A DNA stretch of 64,000 nt, from the NCBI RefSeq assembly GCF_900091725.1, contig NZ_FMBW01000095.1, positions 209,522 through 273,521 on the forward strand, given 5' to 3'. Every line of letters starts with the position of its first letter. Position 1 is the first letter of the stretch. Shown piece after piece: positions 8,749 through 17,477 of this stretch. This stretch comes from Streptomyces sp. DvalAA-43 (GTDB lineage: Bacteria > Actinomycetota > Actinomycetes > Streptomycetales > Streptomycetaceae). The notes beneath the pieces were generated by a model. It was not told where the DNA came from and did no database searches. It saw only the letters and a program-made list of their open reading frames with translations. The translations under genes were made by a program, and so were the position numbers.

Positions 8749-9906
8749 TCAGCGCTTGACAGCGCGCAGGACGACGAACTTCGGGTCGCCGGCGACGGTG
8801 ACGCAGTTGCCGAAGATGCGGCGGAGCCGGGTGTGGTAGCCGAGGTGCCGGTTGCCGACGACCCACAGTTCGCCGCCGGGCCGCAGTGCGGCGCGTGCCC
8901 CCTGGAACATGGCGCGGGCCGTCGCGTCGGTGGTGGCCTGGTGGGAGTGGAACGGCGGGTTGTTGAGGACCAGGTCCACACTGGCGGGCGGCAGTTCCGC
9001 AGGCCCGTCCCCGACCAGGAAGTCGGCCTCGGCGTCCGGGCCGGTATTGGCCCGGAAGGTCTCCTCGGCGGAGGCGACCGCCTGGTACGACTCGTCGATG
9101 AAGGTGACCTTGGACTCGGGGTTGGCGAGCGCGGCGGACAGCCCGACGACGCCGTTCCCGCAGCCGAGGTCGACGACCCGGTCGGGGCCGGTGCGCACGG
9201 GGAGGTGCCCGAGGAAGAACCGGGTGCCGATGTCGAGGCGCTCGGCGCAGAAGATCCCGGCGTGGTTGGTGACGGTCCGGCCGGAGACCGGGCCGAGCCC
9301 TTCGGGCAGCTCGTAGCGGTACGGCCAGGGGCTGGGCGTGGCAGCCGTTCCCGGGCCGGGGGTGCAGAAGATGAGCCGGGCCTTCTTGACGGCCAGGGAC
9401 GTGCGGGTGGGGCCGATGATCCGCTCGAAGAGCTTGAGGGTGGAGGTGTGGATCTCCTTCACCATCCCGGTACCGATGATCACGGTGCCCGGGTGGACGG
9501 CCGGTGCGAGCCGGTGCAACTGGTCCTCCAGGAGCGCGAGGCTCTTGGGGACGCGTACCAGCAGGACGTCGATACGGTCCGGTGGCGTGTCCCTGGCCGA
9601 CAGCAGGCGTACCGCGTCCGCGTCCACGCCGTTGCGGGCCAGATTGCCCAGGGTCGCGCGCTGCGCCAGGTAGGAGTCGGTGATCTGTACGGGCCGGCGC
9701 CCGGCCAGTGCGGTGCTCAGCGCGCCCCAGCGGTCGCCCACCACGACCACGGCGCCCGAAAGATCGACCGGGTCCGTCCCGTCGGCCCCCTCCAGCCGCC
9801 GCAGCAGATACTCATCGGCGGCATCCCAGGCACGGAACGGGTCGCGCGGGTCCTCGGGGTAGCGGGCGAGCTCGAACCCGGCCCCTGACGTCGTCAAACG
9901 GTTCAT
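8749..9906 (-). CDS. rlmG: 23S rRNA (guanine-N2)-methyltransferase RlmG-like
   Basis: The 385-residue product shows the two-domain RlmG/RsmC architecture: an N-terminal degenerate methyltransferase-like domain (1-190) and a catalytic SAM-binding domain with DLGCGNGVVG (from Asp 246) and the N2-guanine signature NNPPFH (NPPF from Asn 316). RlmG methylates G1835 (E. coli numbering) in 23S rRNA. The start at 9906 is an ATG followed by the expected MNRLTT-type N-terminus. Confidence 0.87.
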   Translation of the reverse strand: MNRLTTSGAGFELARYPEDPRDPFRAWDAADEYLLRRLEGADGTDPVDLSGAVVVVGDRWGALSTALAGRRPVQITDSYLAQRATLGNLARNGVDADAVRLLSARDTPPDRIDVLLVRVPKSLALLEDQLHRLAPAVHPGTVIIGTGMVKEIHTSTLKLFERIIGPTRTSLAVKKARLIFCTPGPGTAATPSPWPYRYELPEGLGPVSGRTVTNHAGIFCAERLDIGTRFFLGHLPVRTGPDRVVDLGCGNGVVGLSAALANPESKVTFIDESYQAVASAEETFRANTGPDAEADFLVGDGPAELPPASVDLVLNNPPFHSHQATTDATARAMFQGARAALRPGGELWVVGNRHLGYHTRLRRIFGNCVTVAGDPKFVVLRAVKR

Positions 9907-10009
9907 TGTGCACCCAGGCTAGCCGAGCCGCGGGGAGCGCCCACACACTCCCCGCGCGCCGGCCGCCGGACCGCCGCCTCCCGCCGGTACGGGATCCCGC
10001 GGAACCGCC

Positions 10010-10210
10010 CTACGGCAGCATCTTGTCGATCGCCGACCGGCCCTCCCGGGCGAGTCTGCGCTCCGCCCACTGGAGATTCTTCGGGGTCAGGTCCCGCCCG
10101 GAGGCGAGCACCAGGTCCTCCGCCGACGGATGGTCGCTGCCGCCGGTGTGCAAGAGGCTGTCGGGAGTCACTCCCCGCGATGCGGATACGGATTCGGGCT
10201 CGTCGCTCAT
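10010..10210 (-). CDS. Small conserved hypothetical protein (66 aa)
   Basis: A hydrophilic 66-residue protein preceded by GAGGAGGCGGC immediately before ATG 10210. It contains SAEDLVLASGRDLTPKNLQWAERRL, reminiscent of short Streptomyces proteins of unknown role; the C-terminal half is predicted helical and basic. No motif gives a function. It is divergent from the downstream endonuclease gene. Confidence 0.65.
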   Translation of the reverse strand: MSDEPESVSASRGVTPDSLLHTGGSDHPSAEDLVLASGRDLTPKNLQWAERRLAREGRSAIDKMLP

Positions 10211-10459
10211 GCCGCCTCCTCGTCCTTTCGGTCATTCTCGCCCCGCGCCCGGCCCGCCGCATCCGAGGCCCCACGACGTCCCCCGGCGGCGCGATCCACC
10301 CCTCACTTGACCTGCACATGATAGGTACGCACTGTTCACACCATGGTCACGGTGCGTGTGGAAGGCTCCCGCGTACCACGAACCACACGATCGCCGCGGC
10401 GCCGCCCCCCACCTTGTGACGGTGTCGTGGCGCACGCATTTCCGGAGAGGACACCCCAC

Positions 10460-11284
10460 ATGTCCCGTCGTCACCTTCGTCACCGGCGCCCACTGCTGGC
10501 GACCCTTGCCGCCTTCGCGGTGCTCGGCGGCACCGCGGCCGCCGCACCGGCCACCACGCCCGAGGCCACGTCCACCACCGCGACACCGCTGCGGGTACTC
10601 GACGACACGTACTACCAGGATGCGCTCGGCAAGACCGGCACCCAGCTCAAAAGCGCCCTGCACAAGATCATCAGCAACCAGACCAAGCTGTCCTACAGCC
10701 AGGTCTGGGACGCACTCAAGGACACCGACGAGGACCCCGCGAACAGCTCGAACGTGATCCTCCTCTACACCGGCCGCTCCCAGTCCAAGAACTCCAACGG
10801 CGGCGCGGTCGGGGACTGGAACCGCGAGCACGTCTGGGCCAAGTCCCACGGCGACTTCGGCACCGCCACCGGGCCGGGCACCGACATCCACCACCTGCGC
10901 CCGGAGGACGTCACCGTCAACTCGATCCGCGGCAACAAGGACTTCGACAACGGCGGCAGCGCGGTCAGCGGCGCACCGGGCAACTACACCGACAGCGACT
11001 CCTTCGAGCCGCGCGACGCGGTCAAGGGCGATGTGGCCCGCATGCTCCTCTACATGGCGGTGCGGTACGAGGGTGACGACTCCTTCCCGGACCTGGAACC
11101 CAACGACAAGGTGTCCAACGGCTCCGCCCCGAACATCGGCCGCCTCTCGGTACTGAAGACGTGGAGCCAGGAGGACCCGCCGGACGCCTTCGAGAAGCGG
11201 CGCAACGACGTCATATTCGATCAGTACCAGCACAACCGGAACCCGTTCATCGATCACCCCGAGTGGGTCGCGTCCATCTGGTAG
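10460..11284 (+). CDS. Secreted endonuclease I-family nuclease
   Basis: The 274-residue product begins with a clear Sec signal peptide: Arg/His-rich n-region, LLATLAAFAVLGGTAAAAPA h-region and an AxA-type cleavage site near residue 30. The mature part is an endonuclease I (His-Me finger) domain, with NREHVWAKSHG (His 124 the likely base), DIHHLRPEDV, an internal GNKDF, and NRNPFIDHPEWV at the C-terminus. It should cut extracellular DNA or RNA, for nutrient recovery or mycelial turnover. GGAGAGG lies 9 nt before ATG 10460. A hairpin shared with convergent glsA follows. Confidence 0.92.
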   Translation: MSRRHLRHRRPLLATLAAFAVLGGTAAAAPATTPEATSTTATPLRVLDDTYYQDALGKTGTQLKSALHKIISNQTKLSYSQVWDALKDTDEDPANSSNVILLYTGRSQSKNSNGGAVGDWNREHVWAKSHGDFGTATGPGTDIHHLRPEDVTVNSIRGNKDFDNGGSAVSGAPGNYTDSDSFEPRDAVKGDVARMLLYMAVRYEGDDSFPDLEPNDKVSNGSAPNIGRLSVLKTWSQEDPPDAFEKRRNDVIFDQYQHNRNPFIDHPEWVASIW

Positions 11285-11304
11285 CCCCGGCCCGGCAGGG
11301 AAGC

Positions 11305-11332
11305 GCGGGCCCCGGCACTCAGCCGGGCCCGC
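11305..11332. terminator. Bidirectional hairpin between endonuclease and glsA
   Basis: GCGGGCCC and CCGGC arms (11305-11316 with 11322-11332, one bulged base) form a GC stem over a 5-nt loop. It lies after the endonuclease stop and overlaps the last codon and stop of the convergent glutaminase gene. Confidence 0.5.
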
Positions 11333-12668
11333 CTCCCGCGCACCAGGCCACGGCCTGCGCACGGGTCGCGAAGCACCGCGGGGCCGCCGGTCCGTCCCGC
11401 TGCCCGGGACCGGGCAGGGCGAGCAGGCGGGCCGGGTCGGCGACGGCGGCACGCGCCCCGTCCGCCGCGATCCGGCCGAGCCCGCCGCTCAGCATCGCGC
11501 GGGCCACCCTGTCGACGCCGGTCACCCGCCGCAGGTCCAGCACGACCGGATCCGTCGCCCGGGGGCGCGACTCGTCCAGCGCGTACAGCACGCGCTCGGC
11601 CGCGGTGAAGTCGAGGGCGCCCTGGGCGGCCACGACCGCGACCCGTTCGCGCGGGGCCCGGTTGTGCGGCGCGGCCCCGGCGGCGGGCAGTTCGTCGGCG
11701 GTGGCCACGAGGGTGACGGTGCTGGCGGCCAGCGCCGGGTTGTGCATCAGATGCAGGCCGAGCCGCTCCGACAGGGCGCCGAGCGCGGCGCGCCCGCGTA
11801 CCGAGGTGCCGGTCGGGTCCAGCCGCGGACTGTAGGCCGCCAGGCCGAACCGTGCGGGGCCCGCGGCGATCAGCCCGCCCGACACGCCGCTCTTCGCGGG
11901 CAGCCCGACCCGCAGCAGCCAGTCCCCCGAGGCGTCGTACATGCCGCAGGTCGCCATCACCGCCAGCACCTGCGCGGCCACCGGTTCCGGGACCACCGCG
12001 TCACCGGTGAGCGGGTTCACGCCGCCGTGCGCGAGGGTGGCGGCCATCGCGGCCAGGTCCAGCGCGGTGGCCCGCACCGCGCACTGTCTGAAGTACGTGT
12101 CGACCGCCGCGACCGGGTCGACGGGCAGCGGGCCGGTACTCCGGAGGAGGTAGGCGAGGGCGCGGTTGCGGTCGCCGGTGGCGGCCTCCGAGGCGTACAC
12201 CTGCTCGTCCACGTCCAGCCGCCGGCCCGCGAACCGGCTCAGGCCGTCGAGGATGCGGTCGAACCTCGGGGCGTCGGGGGTGTCCGGGACCAGCGCGGTG
12301 GCGATGATGGCGCCCGCGTTGACCATGGCGTTGTCGGGCCGACCGGTGTCCGGTTCCAGGCTGATCGCGTTGTACGCCTCCCCGCTGGGTTCGGCGTTGA
12401 CCCAACGGCACACCTCGTCGAGCCCGAGGGCGGACAGGGCCAAGGCGTAGACGAAGGGTTTCGACACGGACTGCAGGGTGAACGGGGCGGCGGCGTCGCC
12501 CGCGCTGTAGCGGTGGCCGTCCATGCTGATCAGCGCCAGTCCGAAGGCGTCCGGGTCGGTCAGCGCCAGCTGCGGGATGTAGTCGGCGAGCCGGCCGTCG
12601 CCCAGCCCGGCGAACCGCGCGTGCAGGTCCCGCAGGGCGTCGGTGACGGCCCCGGCGGCGGTACTCAC
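11319..12668 (-). CDS. glsA: Glutaminase with C-terminal STAS domain
   Basis: The 449-residue product has a glutaminase domain at 1-310 that hydrolyses L-glutamine to glutamate and ammonia: FTLQSVSKPF carries the catalytic Ser67-x-x-Lys70 pair, and NAMVNAGAI, EQVYASE and GVSGG are family landmarks. About 335-430 looks like a STAS domain (VVLDLRRVTGVD), as in anti-sigma-antagonist and transporter-associated proteins. Bacterial glutaminases of about 310 residues lack this extension; the fusion may couple activity to a regulatory or nucleotide signal, which is inference. ATG 12668 fits the family start. Confidence 0.92.
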   Translation of the reverse strand: MSTAAGAVTDALRDLHARFAGLGDGRLADYIPQLALTDPDAFGLALISMDGHRYSAGDAAAPFTLQSVSKPFVYALALSALGLDEVCRWVNAEPSGEAYNAISLEPDTGRPDNAMVNAGAIIATALVPDTPDAPRFDRILDGLSRFAGRRLDVDEQVYASEAATGDRNRALAYLLRSTGPLPVDPVAAVDTYFRQCAVRATALDLAAMAATLAHGGVNPLTGDAVVPEPVAAQVLAVMATCGMYDASGDWLLRVGLPAKSGVSGGLIAAGPARFGLAAYSPRLDPTGTSVRGRAALGALSERLGLHLMHNPALAASTVTLVATADELPAAGAAPHNRAPRERVAVVAAQGALDFTAAERVLYALDESRPRATDPVVLDLRRVTGVDRVARAMLSGGLGRIAADGARAAVADPARLLALPGPGQRDGPAAPRCFATRAQAVAWCAGGGPG

Positions 12669-12836
12669 CCGGCCCCGGCCGTCAGCCGCACCCGGTCCGG
12701 GCGATCCCGGGAAAGGTCCGGGCGCCGGGGAGGGACGAGGACACGCGGCAGGGGAGGTCGGTGCGGACGTGCGCGCTCCGCCCTCCCCACGTCCGGGCGG
12801 TGCCGGCGTGCGCGCATCGCCGTGCTCACCGTTGGC

Positions 12837-13331
12837 TCAGTCCTCTTCGTCACCGAAGATCTCACGCAGCCGCTCCTCGCTCCGCGCGTCCAGGTTGCTG
12901 TGGAGCAGCTCGGCACCGCCGTGGGGCAGCGCCTGGCTGATCCGGTCGGGCACCTCGTCCGTGGTCAGCAGGAACAAGGCCGAAGTCCCCGGTGTCACCT
13001 TCTCCTTGACCTCGGCGATGAAGTCGTCGTCGATACCGACATCGGCCAGCTTGCCGCCCAGGGCCCCGGCCGCCGCCCCGATCGCCGCGCCCAGCAGCGG
13101 CATCAGGAAGATCAGGCCGAAGAGCATCCCCCAGAACGTGCCGCCCAGCGCGCCGGCGCCGACGAGGTTGAGCAGCTGCTTGGTCCTGGGCTTCGCCCGG
13201 TCGGCGGGCCAGCTGACCACGGCCGCGTCGACGATCTTGATCAGCCCCTCCTTCTGGAGGGACTTGAGCGCGGTCTCCATGCTCTCCGCTCCCTCGGCCG
13301 ACGGGAACTTCCACACGGTAAGCGTGGCCAT
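12837..13331 (-). CDS. DUF1269-family membrane-associated protein
   Basis: The 164-residue product begins MATLTVWKF and has a long Gly/Ala-rich hydrophobic region (about 58-95, one or two membrane-inserting helices), followed by DIDDDFI-type acidic sequence and a C-terminal segment on PGTSALFLL, the DUF1269 pattern. AGGAGGTGC precedes ATG 13331, favouring it over an upstream in-frame start. Function is unknown; related genes occur in stress clusters. It is divergent from the baeRF-like gene. Confidence 0.85.
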   Translation of the reverse strand: MATLTVWKFPSAEGAESMETALKSLQKEGLIKIVDAAVVSWPADRAKPRTKQLLNLVGAGALGGTFWGMLFGLIFLMPLLGAAIGAAAGALGGKLADVGIDDDFIAEVKEKVTPGTSALFLLTTDEVPDRISQALPHGGAELLHSNLDARSEERLREIFGDEED

Positions 13332-13457
13332 GCCATGCACCTCCTGGAACACCACCGAAGAACTCGCCCATATTAGGCTCAAAAGGTATGAATTGACTCG
13401 TTGAATTCACCGCTTCGTTCGGGAGCGGACTCCGGCCGAGACCCCTGGGAGAGAACG
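13332..13457. promoter_or_regulatory. AT-rich divergent promoter region
   Basis: This 126-bp region between two divergent genes is unusually AT-rich for the window. The minus strand has TAATAT (13370-13375), a good -10 for the DUF1269 gene. TTGACT on the plus strand (from 13393) could serve the baeRF-like gene, but no matching -10 was found. Confidence 0.4.
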
Positions 13458-14573
13458 ATGGATACGGACGCCCTGACCGCCGACCTGTTGCAGGAACTGC
13501 GTGCGGTCAAGCCCTATCCGGCCCTGTCCCTCACCATGCCGACGCACCGCCGTGCTCCGGACAACACCCAGGACGCCGTCCGGCTCCGCAACCTGGTGGC
13601 GGAGGCCGCCGGACGGCTGGAGGCGGACCCCGCGGTCACCCGCGAGGCGCGGGCCGCGATCAAGGAGCAGCTCGACCGGGCGGTCACCGAGGTGGACCCC
13701 CGCCGGTCCCTGGACGCCCTGGTGCTGCTCGTCACCGCCGACGAGCACCGGATCTGGCACCTCCCGCGCACCGCACCGGAACGGGTGGTGCTCAGCGACA
13801 CGTATCTGACCCGCAATCTGGTCGCCGCGAAGGCGCAGGCCCAGCCGTTCTGGGCGCTCACCGTCTCCGCCGAGCGCGCCGTCCTGTGGAGCGGCACGGC
13901 GGACACCCTGCGCGAGGAGCGGACCGGCGGGTTCCCGCTGACGGCTCCGCAGGAGCCGTCCGACCCGCAGCGCGAGGAGCGGATCGGCGATACGCCGAGC
14001 ACCTTCAGCGACGAGGAGACGCGCACCTTCCTGCGTACGGTCGACGAGAAGCTCCGCGCGGTCCTGGCCGTGGACCCGCGCCCGCTCTACCTGGTCGGCC
14101 TCGCCCCCGCGCTCGCCCTGCTGGACGAGGTCGGGGAGGCCGCCGGGTCGGCCGCCGGCCGGGTCACCAAGGGCGCACCCGCCGACATGCCGCCGGGCGA
14201 ACTGCTCAAGGAGCTGCGGCCGGCGCTCGACGAACGGCAGCGGCGGTTCGCCGCTGAGATCGACGGCAAGCTGGACGAGGCCCGCGGCCGTCGTGCCTTC
14301 GCCGGCGGTCTGGACGAGGTGTGGGCCGCCGTACGCGAGGGCCGGGCCGGGCTGGTCGCGGTGGAGGAGCACTTCCAGCAGACGGTGCGGGTGACGGACG
14401 AGCACCTGGAGCCGGTGAGCGGCGAGGCGGCCGACCTCACGGACGGCGCGGTCCGCGAGGACATCGTGGACGAGCTCGTCGAGGCGGCCCTGGACAGCGG
14501 CGCCGAGGTGGTCTTCCTCCCGGACGGCTCGCTCGCGGAGCACGGGCGGATCGCGGCGGCCCTGCGCTACTGA
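13458..14573 (+). CDS. baeRF-type (archaeo-eukaryotic release-factor-like) protein, possible ribosome hibernation factor
   Basis: The 371-residue product matches my recollection of the bacterial aeRF1 homologue families that include Balon and mycobacterial Rv2629-like proteins: an N-terminal PYPALSLTMPTHRR segment, a central LYLVGLAPAL core, and a C-terminal eL30-like end with EVVFLPDGSLAEHG and IAAALRY. Balon-type factors occupy the ribosomal A site during stress. The exact subfamily (baeRF3 versus another) is uncertain without a profile search. GGGAGAG precedes ATG 13458. A long hairpin terminator follows. Confidence 0.7.
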   Translation: MDTDALTADLLQELRAVKPYPALSLTMPTHRRAPDNTQDAVRLRNLVAEAAGRLEADPAVTREARAAIKEQLDRAVTEVDPRRSLDALVLLVTADEHRIWHLPRTAPERVVLSDTYLTRNLVAAKAQAQPFWALTVSAERAVLWSGTADTLREERTGGFPLTAPQEPSDPQREERIGDTPSTFSDEETRTFLRTVDEKLRAVLAVDPRPLYLVGLAPALALLDEVGEAAGSAAGRVTKGAPADMPPGELLKELRPALDERQRRFAAEIDGKLDEARGRRAFAGGLDEVWAAVREGRAGLVAVEEHFQQTVRVTDEHLEPVSGEAADLTDGAVREDIVDELVEAALDSGAEVVFLPDGSLAEHGRIAAALRY

Positions 14574-14598
14574 ACCGTACCGGCGCCACGCCGTACCC

Positions 14599-14639
14599 CG
14601 CCCCGGGCCCGCATGCCTCAGGCATGCGGGCCCGGGGCG
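14599..14639 (+). terminator. Strong hairpin terminator
   Basis: A perfect 19-bp GC-rich stem (14599-14617 with 14621-14639) around a TCA loop lies 25 nt after the baeRF-like stop. It lacks a T-tract. Confidence 0.8.
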
Positions 14640-14707
14640 TCGCTGGGAGACTGAGGAGGGGCCCACCGGGCCCCGGGACAGGTCCCGGGGAGAGGAGTGA
14701 CCGCACC

Positions 14708-15031
14708 ATGCCACGCGGATCCAATGCCAAGCGGGAACGGCAGTACGAGCACATCAAGGAGAGCGCGCAGGAGCGCGGAGTCAGCGAGGAACGGGCCGAG
14801 GAGATCGCGGCCCGCACGGTCAACAAGGCCCGCGCCCGCGCCGGGGAGTCGAGGACCGCGAGCCGGACCTCGATCGAGGACATGTCGTCCTCCCGGCGCG
14901 GCGGTCTGCGCTCCCGCAGCGGGGCGGAGGGACCGACCCGCGACCAGCTCTACGAAGAGGCGCGGAAGAAGAACGTCCACGGACGGTCGAGCATGACGAA
15001 GGCCGAGCTGGCACGGGCGGTCGGCCGCTGA
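14708..15031 (+). CDS. Small basic Rho-N/SAP-like protein (107 aa)
   Basis: The 107-residue product is highly charged. It begins MPRGSNAKRERQYEHIK, continues with helical Lys/Glu/Arg-rich sequence (EERAEEIAARTVNKARA), and ends with YEEARKKNVHGRSSMTKAELARAV, which resembles a Rho-N/SAP helix-extended-helix nucleic-acid-binding module. Similar Streptomyces proteins are often labelled plasmid stabilisation or Rho-like; the true role is unknown. AGGAG lies about 9 nt before ATG 14708. Confidence 0.8.
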   Translation: MPRGSNAKRERQYEHIKESAQERGVSEERAEEIAARTVNKARARAGESRTASRTSIEDMSSSRRGGLRSRSGAEGPTRDQLYEEARKKNVHGRSSMTKAELARAVGR

Positions 15032-15058
15032 TCCCGCGTCACGGGAGGCGGGACGGCG

Positions 15059-17455
15059 TCAGCCGCTCCAGGCCCAGTCGGCCACTTCGGGCAGGTCCGT
15101 GCCGTGTTCACGGATCCAGGCGTGATGGCGGGTGCGGGCATCCGCCATCGCCTGGCGGACCGCCACGGCGCGGACGCCGAGGCCGGGGACCCGGTCGATG
15201 ACGTCCATGACCAGCCGGTAGCGGTCCAGGTCGTTGCGGACCACCATGTCGAAGGGCGTCGTGGTGGTGCCCTCCTCCTTGTAGCCGCGCACATGCAGCT
15301 GCCCATGGCCCGCGCGCCGGTAGGCGAGCCGGTGGATCAGCCAGGGATAGCCGTGGTACGCGAAGATCACGGGGGTGTCCCTGGTGAACACCGCGTCGTA
15401 CTCGGAGTCCGGCATCCCGTGCGGATGCTCCTCACGGGGCAGCAGCCGTGCCATGTCCACCACATTGACCACCCGCACCACCAGTTCCGGCAGATGCCCG
15501 CGCAGCAGGTCCGCGGCGGCCAGGGTCTCCAGGGTGGGTACGTCACCGGCGCAGGCGAGCACCACGTCGGGTGCGCGGCTGCCGTCCTCCGTACCCGCCC
15601 ATTCCCATACGCCGACGCCCCGGGCGCAGTGCGCGCGGGCCTGGTCGAGGGTGAGCCAGTCGAAGGACGGCTGTTTGCCGGCCACGATCACATTGACGTA
15701 GTCGCGGCTGCGCAGTACGTGGTCGGCGACGGAGAGCAGGGTGTTGGCGTCCGGCGGCAGGTAGACCCGTACGACCTCGGGGCTCTTGTTGAGGATGTGG
15801 TCGACGAAACCGGGGTCCTGGTGGGAGAAGCCGTTGTGGTCCTGGCGCCAGACGTGCGAGGTGAGCAGGTAGTTCAGCGAGGCGATGGGACGGCGCCAGG
15901 CCAGCCGGCGGGAGGTCCTGAGCCATTTGATGTGCTGGTTGACCATCGAGTCGACGATGTGGGCGAACGCCTCGTAGCAGGAGAAGAGTCCGTGCCGGCC
16001 GGTGAGCAGATATCCCTCCAGCCAGCCCTGGCACAGGTGCTCGGAGAGCACCTCCATGACGCGTCCGTCGTGGGAGAGGTGCTCGTCGGTGGGCAGGGTC
16101 CGTTCCTGCCATGCCTTGGCGGTGGCGCCGTAGAGGGCGTCGAGCCGGTTCGACGCCGTCTCGTCGGGCCCCACGACCCGGAAGTCGCGGCGCTCGGCGG
16201 TGGCGGCCATGACGGCCGCCAGCAGGCCGCCGAGCACCCGGGTCGGCTCGTGCAGCTCGGTGCCGGGCCTGACGACCTCGACGGCATGGTCCTCCAGCGG
16301 CGGGATGGGCAGCTCGCGCAGGAGCAGGCCACCGTTGGCGTACGGGGTCGAGCCGAGCCGGGCCTCGCCCGCGGGCACGCAGGCGAGCACCTGGCGACTG
16401 GGCCGCCCGGCGGCGTCGAAGAGTTCCTCGGGGCGGTAGGAGCGCATCCACTCCTCCAGCTGCCGCAGGTGGTCCGGGTTGTCGCGGACCCCGGAGAGCG
16501 GGACCTGGTGGGCGCGCCAGGTGCCTTCGACGGGCACCCCGTCGACCTCCACCGGGCCGGTCCAGCCCTTGGGGGTGCGCAGCACGATCATCGGCCAGTG
16601 CGGGCGGCCGGTGCCGCCGCCGGTGCGGGCGGCGGCCTGGAGTTCCCGGATCCGGTCGACGGCCCGGTCCATCGCGGCGGCCATCGCCCGGTGGACGGAG
16701 ACCGGGTCGTCGCCGCCGACGTACAGGGGGTCGTGCCCGTAGCCGCGCAGCAGGGCGTCGAGTTCCGTCTCGGGGAGGCGGGCGAGCACGGTCGGATTGG
16801 CGATCTTGTAGCCGTTGAGGTGGAGGACCGGGAGGACGGCCCCGTCGTGCACCGGGTCGAGGAACTTGTTGGAGTGCCAGGACGCGGCGAGCGGCCCGGT
16901 CTCGGCCTCGCCGTCGCCGATGACGCAGGTGACGAGCAGATCGGGGTGGTCGAGGGCGGCTCCGTAGGCGTGGGTGAGGGCATAGCCGAGTTCGCCGCCC
17001 TCGTGGATGGAGCCGGGTGTCTCCGGTGCCACATGGCTGGGCACCCCGCCGGGGAAGGAGAACTGTCTGAACAGCAGCGCCATGCCTTCGGCGTCGCGGC
17101 CGACGTCGGGGTACGTCTCCGAGTAGCTGCCCTCCAGCCAGGAGTTGGCGAGGACGGCGGGTCCGCCGTGGCCCGGTCCCCAGACGCAGAGTCCTTGGAC
17201 GCCGCGGGACTTGATGACCCGGTTGAGGTGGGTGTGGACCAGGTTCAGTCCGGGCGAGGTGCCCCAGTGGCCGAGCAGGCGCGGCTTGATGTCCTCCCGG
17301 GTCAGCGGCCGGGTCAGGAGCGGGTTGGCCATCAGATAGATCTGGCCGACGGCCAGGTAGTTGGCGGCCCGCCAGTGCGCGTCGAGGGCCGCGATCTCGT
17401 CGTCGGACGGACCTGACGGGCCGAGGGGGGCTGCCGGGCCGGGGGCGTTGCTCAT
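15059..17455 (-). CDS. xfp: Xylulose-5-phosphate/fructose-6-phosphate phosphoketolase
   Basis: The 798-residue product is a full-length phosphoketolase, a thiamine-diphosphate enzyme that splits xylulose-5-P or fructose-6-P with phosphate to acetyl-phosphate plus a triose or tetrose phosphate. Landmarks are NYLAVGQIYL, GHWGTSPGLN, GPGHGGPA, the thiamine-diphosphate motif region CVIGDGEAETG, and YLLTGRHGLF. ATG 17455 gives the usual N-terminus. It ends 28 nt from the convergent small basic gene and lies 22 nt downstream of the aldehyde dehydrogenase gene, so the two are probably co-transcribed. Confidence 0.96.
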   Translation of the reverse strand: MSNAPGPAAPLGPSGPSDDEIAALDAHWRAANYLAVGQIYLMANPLLTRPLTREDIKPRLLGHWGTSPGLNLVHTHLNRVIKSRGVQGLCVWGPGHGGPAVLANSWLEGSYSETYPDVGRDAEGMALLFRQFSFPGGVPSHVAPETPGSIHEGGELGYALTHAYGAALDHPDLLVTCVIGDGEAETGPLAASWHSNKFLDPVHDGAVLPVLHLNGYKIANPTVLARLPETELDALLRGYGHDPLYVGGDDPVSVHRAMAAAMDRAVDRIRELQAAARTGGGTGRPHWPMIVLRTPKGWTGPVEVDGVPVEGTWRAHQVPLSGVRDNPDHLRQLEEWMRSYRPEELFDAAGRPSRQVLACVPAGEARLGSTPYANGGLLLRELPIPPLEDHAVEVVRPGTELHEPTRVLGGLLAAVMAATAERRDFRVVGPDETASNRLDALYGATAKAWQERTLPTDEHLSHDGRVMEVLSEHLCQGWLEGYLLTGRHGLFSCYEAFAHIVDSMVNQHIKWLRTSRRLAWRRPIASLNYLLTSHVWRQDHNGFSHQDPGFVDHILNKSPEVVRVYLPPDANTLLSVADHVLRSRDYVNVIVAGKQPSFDWLTLDQARAHCARGVGVWEWAGTEDGSRAPDVVLACAGDVPTLETLAAADLLRGHLPELVVRVVNVVDMARLLPREEHPHGMPDSEYDAVFTRDTPVIFAYHGYPWLIHRLAYRRAGHGQLHVRGYKEEGTTTTPFDMVVRNDLDRYRLVMDVIDRVPGLGVRAVAVRQAMADARTRHHAWIREHGTDLPEVADWAWSG

Positions 17456-17477
17456 GGATGTCTCCAGCCGAAAAGCT

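Noticed and set aside
10300..10335. TTGACC...TAGGTA promoter before the endonuclease gene
   Set aside because: The spacing between the two boxes is only about 9 bp, too short for a sigma-70-type promoter.
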